Source of the DNA: Dioscorea cayenensis subsp. rotundata
Lineage: Eukaryota > Streptophyta > Magnoliopsida > Dioscoreales > Dioscoreaceae
DNA length: 64,000 nt
Assembly: GCF_009730915.1 (NCBI RefSeq)
Contig: NC_052473.1
Location: 18,806,100 to 18,870,099, forward strand
Reading direction: 5' to 3'
Both the position numbers and the translations under genes were made by a program. Each line of letters begins with the position of its first letter. Within the stretch, counting starts at the first letter, position 1. The notes beneath the pieces were generated by a model that searched no databases, was not told the DNA's origin, and worked only from the letters and a program-made list of their open reading frames with translations. This document shows, piece by piece, positions 59,743 through 64,000 of the stretch.

Positions 59743-61871
59743 GTAAGTTCTTTGGCATTTATCATGGCCCTCTTTGTTTGCAATTGAAACCACCAAAAAC
59801 ATTGGTGCTGGACTTGTTTTGATTTTTTTTTTTTTTTTATAACTGTTGCATAATCTCTTGAACTTATTCATTCTTTATGATATTTTACTTGACTAGCTGG
59901 ATGTGGTTTATAGGACAAGTGTTAGTGTTGTGTTTGAATTATTTCCATTTCTGTGTATACTCTATTATCATCTCATGTAGTTGTCATGGGCCAGCATCTA
60001 CATCTCAGGGTTTAATGGCATTCTAAAATGAGGAAACAAGCCAACTTTTGGTTGTTTACTTTGTCTATAGTTTTACCACTATCATTCCTGCATTTGCTTC
60101 CATATCAGGATGCAGCATTAAATATGCAGACCTGGACTATTTTGCATACTTTAATACCTGTATTTTCCTGCTCAATACTCTTGGTGGCTAAATTATTGTT
60201 CATTCATTTTCTGCCACAAATATTTTTGCCACGGCATGTGGAGATTGATCCTTGTGTTACTTTTATGTTTTGTCATGCTGTTAATGAATGCGATATGCTA
60301 CGTATATTTCTGGGGACAGTTGATCTTATCTCAAATTCCATCGTATTATGGTCATATGGTCAATGTTCATAGGTAGGAATGTTACCCTGTCTTTTTCCCC
60401 TGCAATTTTGAGCATGGGATCTTTTTTGTCGTATCCACAATGATGTACTATGCTTATATCTAACCTACTGATGGAATGAAAATGTCATACTGTCTAAGTG
60501 TTTCTAATTTACAAGTGTGGATTCTAGGATTATTTACACTTTATTTTTGCAGAAAATTTGCATATTATTATGTTAAATTGATGTAGAAATTCATCTCTGA
60601 TTGATGTTTGGTTTCTCCACATCAGCTAAATTGTACTTGGATCGAGTCTGAGTTGATCATTGAGCAGTTTCAATAGACACTTCACACTTGTAATTTAGCC
60701 ACATCTAAACTCATCAAGGACTTGCTAAATTTCCAAGGTTAAGTTAGCTTCAAAGGGGACTTTGACCGATGTTAATTTTCCTTTGAAGTCTTAAAACTAA
60801 ATATTGTTTTTCTCTTTCTAAAGTTGGTTGATGATATTCACTTGATTCTCCTAATCCAAGATTGTAACTTTGCTCTTCACTCCCCTGTAACACATAACTA
60901 AAAATTGCAAGTTAATATAAAGTGTGAAAGGTACACATGATTTATGGCTTATCTTGATCAAACAGTACTTCATCATTGGTCACCTAGAACATGAATACAG
61001 ATACTTTTGGGGAATAACAAGCATAAGTTGTATGAATAATTGATGCATAGATGACAACAACTAGTTCAACTAGGAAATTGTTAAACTCAAGTGATTGACC
61101 TCTTATATACCAGTTTCCTGCCCCCACTTGCCTCAGGTTCCTTCCATTTTAAGCTACAAATCTGAAATTTAGTCACATTAATTGTGGACCTTAGCCTAGT
61201 GTCAGCAACTAAAACTTCGATCTAGATGGTGAAAAGCCTCAATTATATCTTTGATCACTGGAGCCTGGTTTGAATTCTATTGCTAAATTTCTAAATTTCT
61301 TGGGAGTTTACCCATTATATCAATGTTGGCTTGTGAGGCTATTAATGGATCTAAGCAGTCGAGTCTACTGGCATTCATTAGTTATAAACATTTACCATTT
61401 TATGAAACTGCCGAATGTTGATTTCGTCAACCCCTATTTCCTTTCATTCTCATTTAGAACTTTGTTGAATCAAAACTGTTTTTTTCATATTTAATTTTTT
61501 GGTATTCTTTGATATCAGCTGTGACTGATTTGTAGTTGGTTTAATGTAAGACTAAAGGGTTTAGAGGCTTAATAACTAGTAGACGGGTAGTTCAGGCTTG
61601 AAGTTTGTGATTATGTTGGTTGTTTTGTTGACCTTATCTTTACTTGACCTCTGTTAGACAAAATTGACCAGTTGATCACATCTTCAATAGAAATCTGTAA
61701 TTTGGCTACTGAGTCCAACTTGACTGGTTGGTCAAATAATGTTGAATACTAGTTAATACAACATTCATAGGCTATAAGTTCCCTCATGGCAATAGTGAGA
61801 CTTCAAAACAATTTAGCTGTCTTTGGTTAGTTTCCAAATGACGCCTGATCATTTTGGACAGATCCAGTCAA
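59743..61871. other. Stretch after the kinase exon, no coding seen
   Basis: These 2.1 kb start as a normal T-rich intron. I read the plus strand for the expected kinase C-lobe motifs and found none. A few medium frames (60028-60372, 61270-61494) have no recognisable motifs. No transposon ends were seen. Confidence 0.5.
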
Positions 61872-63690
61872 CTAATATTGACGTGTTGTAGTTGCCTGAA
61901 AGGTGTCCATATTGTGTGGAGAAAGAGATGCACTGTTTGAAGATGCTGGTTGTGGAGCGCTTTGTGGATGCATAACAAAAGGAGGCAATGGATTCACCTG
62001 GCCAGGAGGAACAAAACTACCCATCCTTATAATGGAAGATGGAACTACAGGAATGCCAGGGACATATTCAGCCTGTTTCACAGCAAGGAAATTCAGACTT
62101 GGGAGAAACTCATGTAATATTAAAACTCAAAAGAGGAATAAGGTTAAAACTCGTGGGTAAGGGAACTATGGGAATCAAGAGAAATTCAGACTGATGTAGC
62201 AAACAAATTCAGACTAAGGGGGGATATATGATATTCTAATCCGCCAAGAAGGTAAGGTTTACTCATTGAAAATTCCAATGAAGATACAACCAACAGAAGA
62301 AATAGAAATAAATGAAAAACTATTGAAGTATTTAACACTAAAATAATTATAACAATAATAATCAATTAATGAGAAGCTTGCAGCAAACAATGTCAATTAC
62401 AAGTAATTTCATGACACAAGATTCCAAATATGGTTAGATTGAAATTCATAATCCATCATGTGTAGGCCAAACAATAATTGTGCTTTTGCCAGTTTAGCGG
62501 CATCAATGACAAGTATGCATGGCAGATGATACTGATCGAAGAGGATGCAAATCTGCAATCTTCACAGCAACTATATTAAGCCACTCGAACAAAAAGTGTA
62601 GCATTGCATAACCATGTTCTGCTTAAGTTATCAAATCACCAACATAATTGATGTTATCTCATTAAGATTAAAACACAGACCTCCCAAATGCAAACTGAAA
62701 ACTAGGTCATCATTATATTTAAGGTCTGTTATTTAAATATTTCAAGGATAAGTTGATCTGTATATCAACCACAAACTGACTCATTTAGAGCTTAAACATG
62801 GATCTACAAATAATTAAGGCTGACAGTAAAATTAGCAATCTTATACAAAACCACAAGTTACAAATAAGGCCCACAGGAGATGGACTTTCACATCTAATTC
62901 CTGCCTAATACTGACAAGATATTTACTTGCTTCTGGAACAATAGAACAATAATATTCAAAAACTGCAAGAAATGAAAATTTAAACATCTTGTGATTTTCA
63001 TTTTACCTTTGTAAAAGTGTTGGATGATGAAACAGAAGATGGTATATCATCCAACTTTCCATTGGGTGTTAACTTTGGGTTAACATCTGATGTACCACCA
63101 TCATTAGTGGCATTGTTCTGGTTACCCTGACTTTGGACATAAAATGATGAATCCAAGGAACTTCTACTTGCTGACTGCGAACCATCTGATGTCACCCCAT
63201 TACGCTCCCTTGCCTCAGTTAGCTCTAACTGAAGCTGTTGTATGGCTTGAAGATGATGCCTTTCCATATCCATAAACTAGCATTACAACAGAAGAAACAG
63301 AAGAAGCATTAAAAGTGAATGGTGATTGAACAAAGAGACAAGCTACACATGTTCCAAGTTCCAAGTCAGATGCTGTTCAGAACAAAATATATATGGATAT
63401 ACCAACATACATGACCTACCTCAATTATTCAAATATAGAGCACAGAAAGCAGAGAAGATAAGGTACTTTGCATAATAAACCAACCTGACGTTGAAGACTC
63501 ATGTAATATTGATGGAACTGATCAACATGTTCTCGCAACTCAGCTTGCTGCAGAGCACCCATTTCCTGAAGACGTGCAATCCAAGCTTGTGCATCCTTTA
63601 ACTGTCCATCCTTAAAAAGGATAGTATCCTGTGCAACCCTATGCTGCATAATGATGCTTTCTGTCATTATCTCGCTTAACATAAAATAGT
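61872..63690 (-). CDS. Unrecognised plant coiled-coil protein, C-terminal part
   Basis: Three exons on the minus strand fit, at about 63485-63685, 63007-63276 and 61872-62072, with introns of 0.2 and 0.9 kb. The N-terminal visible part is helical and coiled-coil-like (QHRVAQDTILFKDGQLKDAQ; AWIARLQEMGALQQAELREH), followed by MERHHLQAIQQLQLELTEAR. A Ser/Asn/Gly-rich linker comes next, then a Pro-rich tail with EYVPGIPVVPSSIIRMGSF and LPPFVMHPQSAPQP. It ends TTTRQY and a TAG at 61872. The gene continues to the right beyond the window. The blocks look like conserved plant sequence, but I cannot name a function, and I see no enzyme motif or signal peptide. Confidence 0.7.
62080..63000 (-). other. 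Intron of the coiled-coil gene
   Basis: This is a 0.9 kb AT-rich intron between the exon ending at 63007 (donor GTAAAA) and the exon starting at 62072 (acceptor CAG). It holds no gene of its own. Confidence 0.6.
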
Positions 63691-64000
63691 GAAGTTTTGA
63701 CAAGCATCAAATGATAGTAACTAATTAAATATTAGAAATCACAGAAACAAGAGCATATCTTAAAAAAAACTGTAGTTTTGCAACAAGGTCTGGAAATGGC
63801 AACACTTTTTCAGATTGTGGCAATCAAATAGAACAAGTTTGGCTTTTGTGCAAGCAAAATCTTCCAAAATCATGTCCCAAATAGCAATGTAAAGATTGTG
63901 AACTACGAATACTTATGCATGAATTGGAACAATAGGATTTAGAGACAGGTCCTTTATGTACGGCAATAGTGCTGTGAATTGAAGTTGATACAAAGTTATA

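Noticed and set aside
1-64000. tRNA, rRNA or LTR retrotransposon copies
   Set aside because: I found no cloverleaf-like segment, no rRNA signature and no paired long terminal repeats or gag-pol motifs. The retroelements seen are LINEs. A tRNA scan would be the decisive test.

Overview
The window is a piece of a plant nuclear genome, about 64 kb. The signs are spliced genes with GT-AG introns, two plant-only kinase families (RLCK VII and USP-RLCK IX), an FLZ zinc-finger gene, a chloroplast SECE1 gene, a ribosomal-protein promoter with site II and telo-box motifs, plant L1-like LINEs and a Tourist-like MITE. Intergenic DNA is AT-rich, while several coding starts (SECE1, RPL12, FLZ) are GC-rich. 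That fits a monocot such as a yam-like lineage, but this is only an inference.

Layout. At 0.5-9.4 kb lies the 3' part of NUP160 (minus strand), whose 5' part is lost in an exactly 1000-N gap. At 10.4-16.5 kb a nearly full-length LINE abuts the gap. A glutathione-degrading gamma-glutamylcyclotransferase lies at 17.06-18.99 kb (minus) with four G-boxes upstream. An FLZ gene is at 21.5-22.5 kb (minus). A long gene-poor stretch follows, then a USP-domain receptor-like cytoplasmic kinase at 27.06-30.57 kb (minus) and intronless RPL12 at 31.29-31.79 kb (plus).

The 32.9-43.4 kb part is the most unusual. It holds a relic of a pollen-receptor-kinase gene fused to a GGGCY-rich degenerate tandem array, a possible unknown gene, a complete Tourist-like MITE and a 5'-truncated LINE. 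That LINE landed in the 3' flank of the intact-looking receptor kinase (PRK-like) at 43.88-46.19 kb (minus). SECE1 (47.19-47.71 kb), a PBL-type RLCK VII kinase (48.12-50.89 kb) and a membrane START-domain protein (52.6-55.6 kb) follow, all minus. Last come the N-terminal two thirds of a Raf-like kinase (58.84-59.74 kb, plus) and the 3' part of an unrecognised coiled-coil gene (61.87-63.7 kb, minus).

The genes do not form one pathway. They are ordinary neighbours in nuclear transport, glutathione turnover, SnRK1-linked signalling, translation, thylakoid protein insertion, receptor signalling and lipid transfer.

The strongest overall observation is about data quality. Eight of ten host protein genes each need one or two single-base changes, most of them at short homopolymers, to read through. 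Where I summed exon lengths, these changes give an exact multiple of three. This points to assembly indels rather than mass gene death. I saw no convincing new multi-gene system. The best candidates for something new are the GGGCY array with its attached kinase relic and the unrecognised coding-like exons near 36-38 kb.
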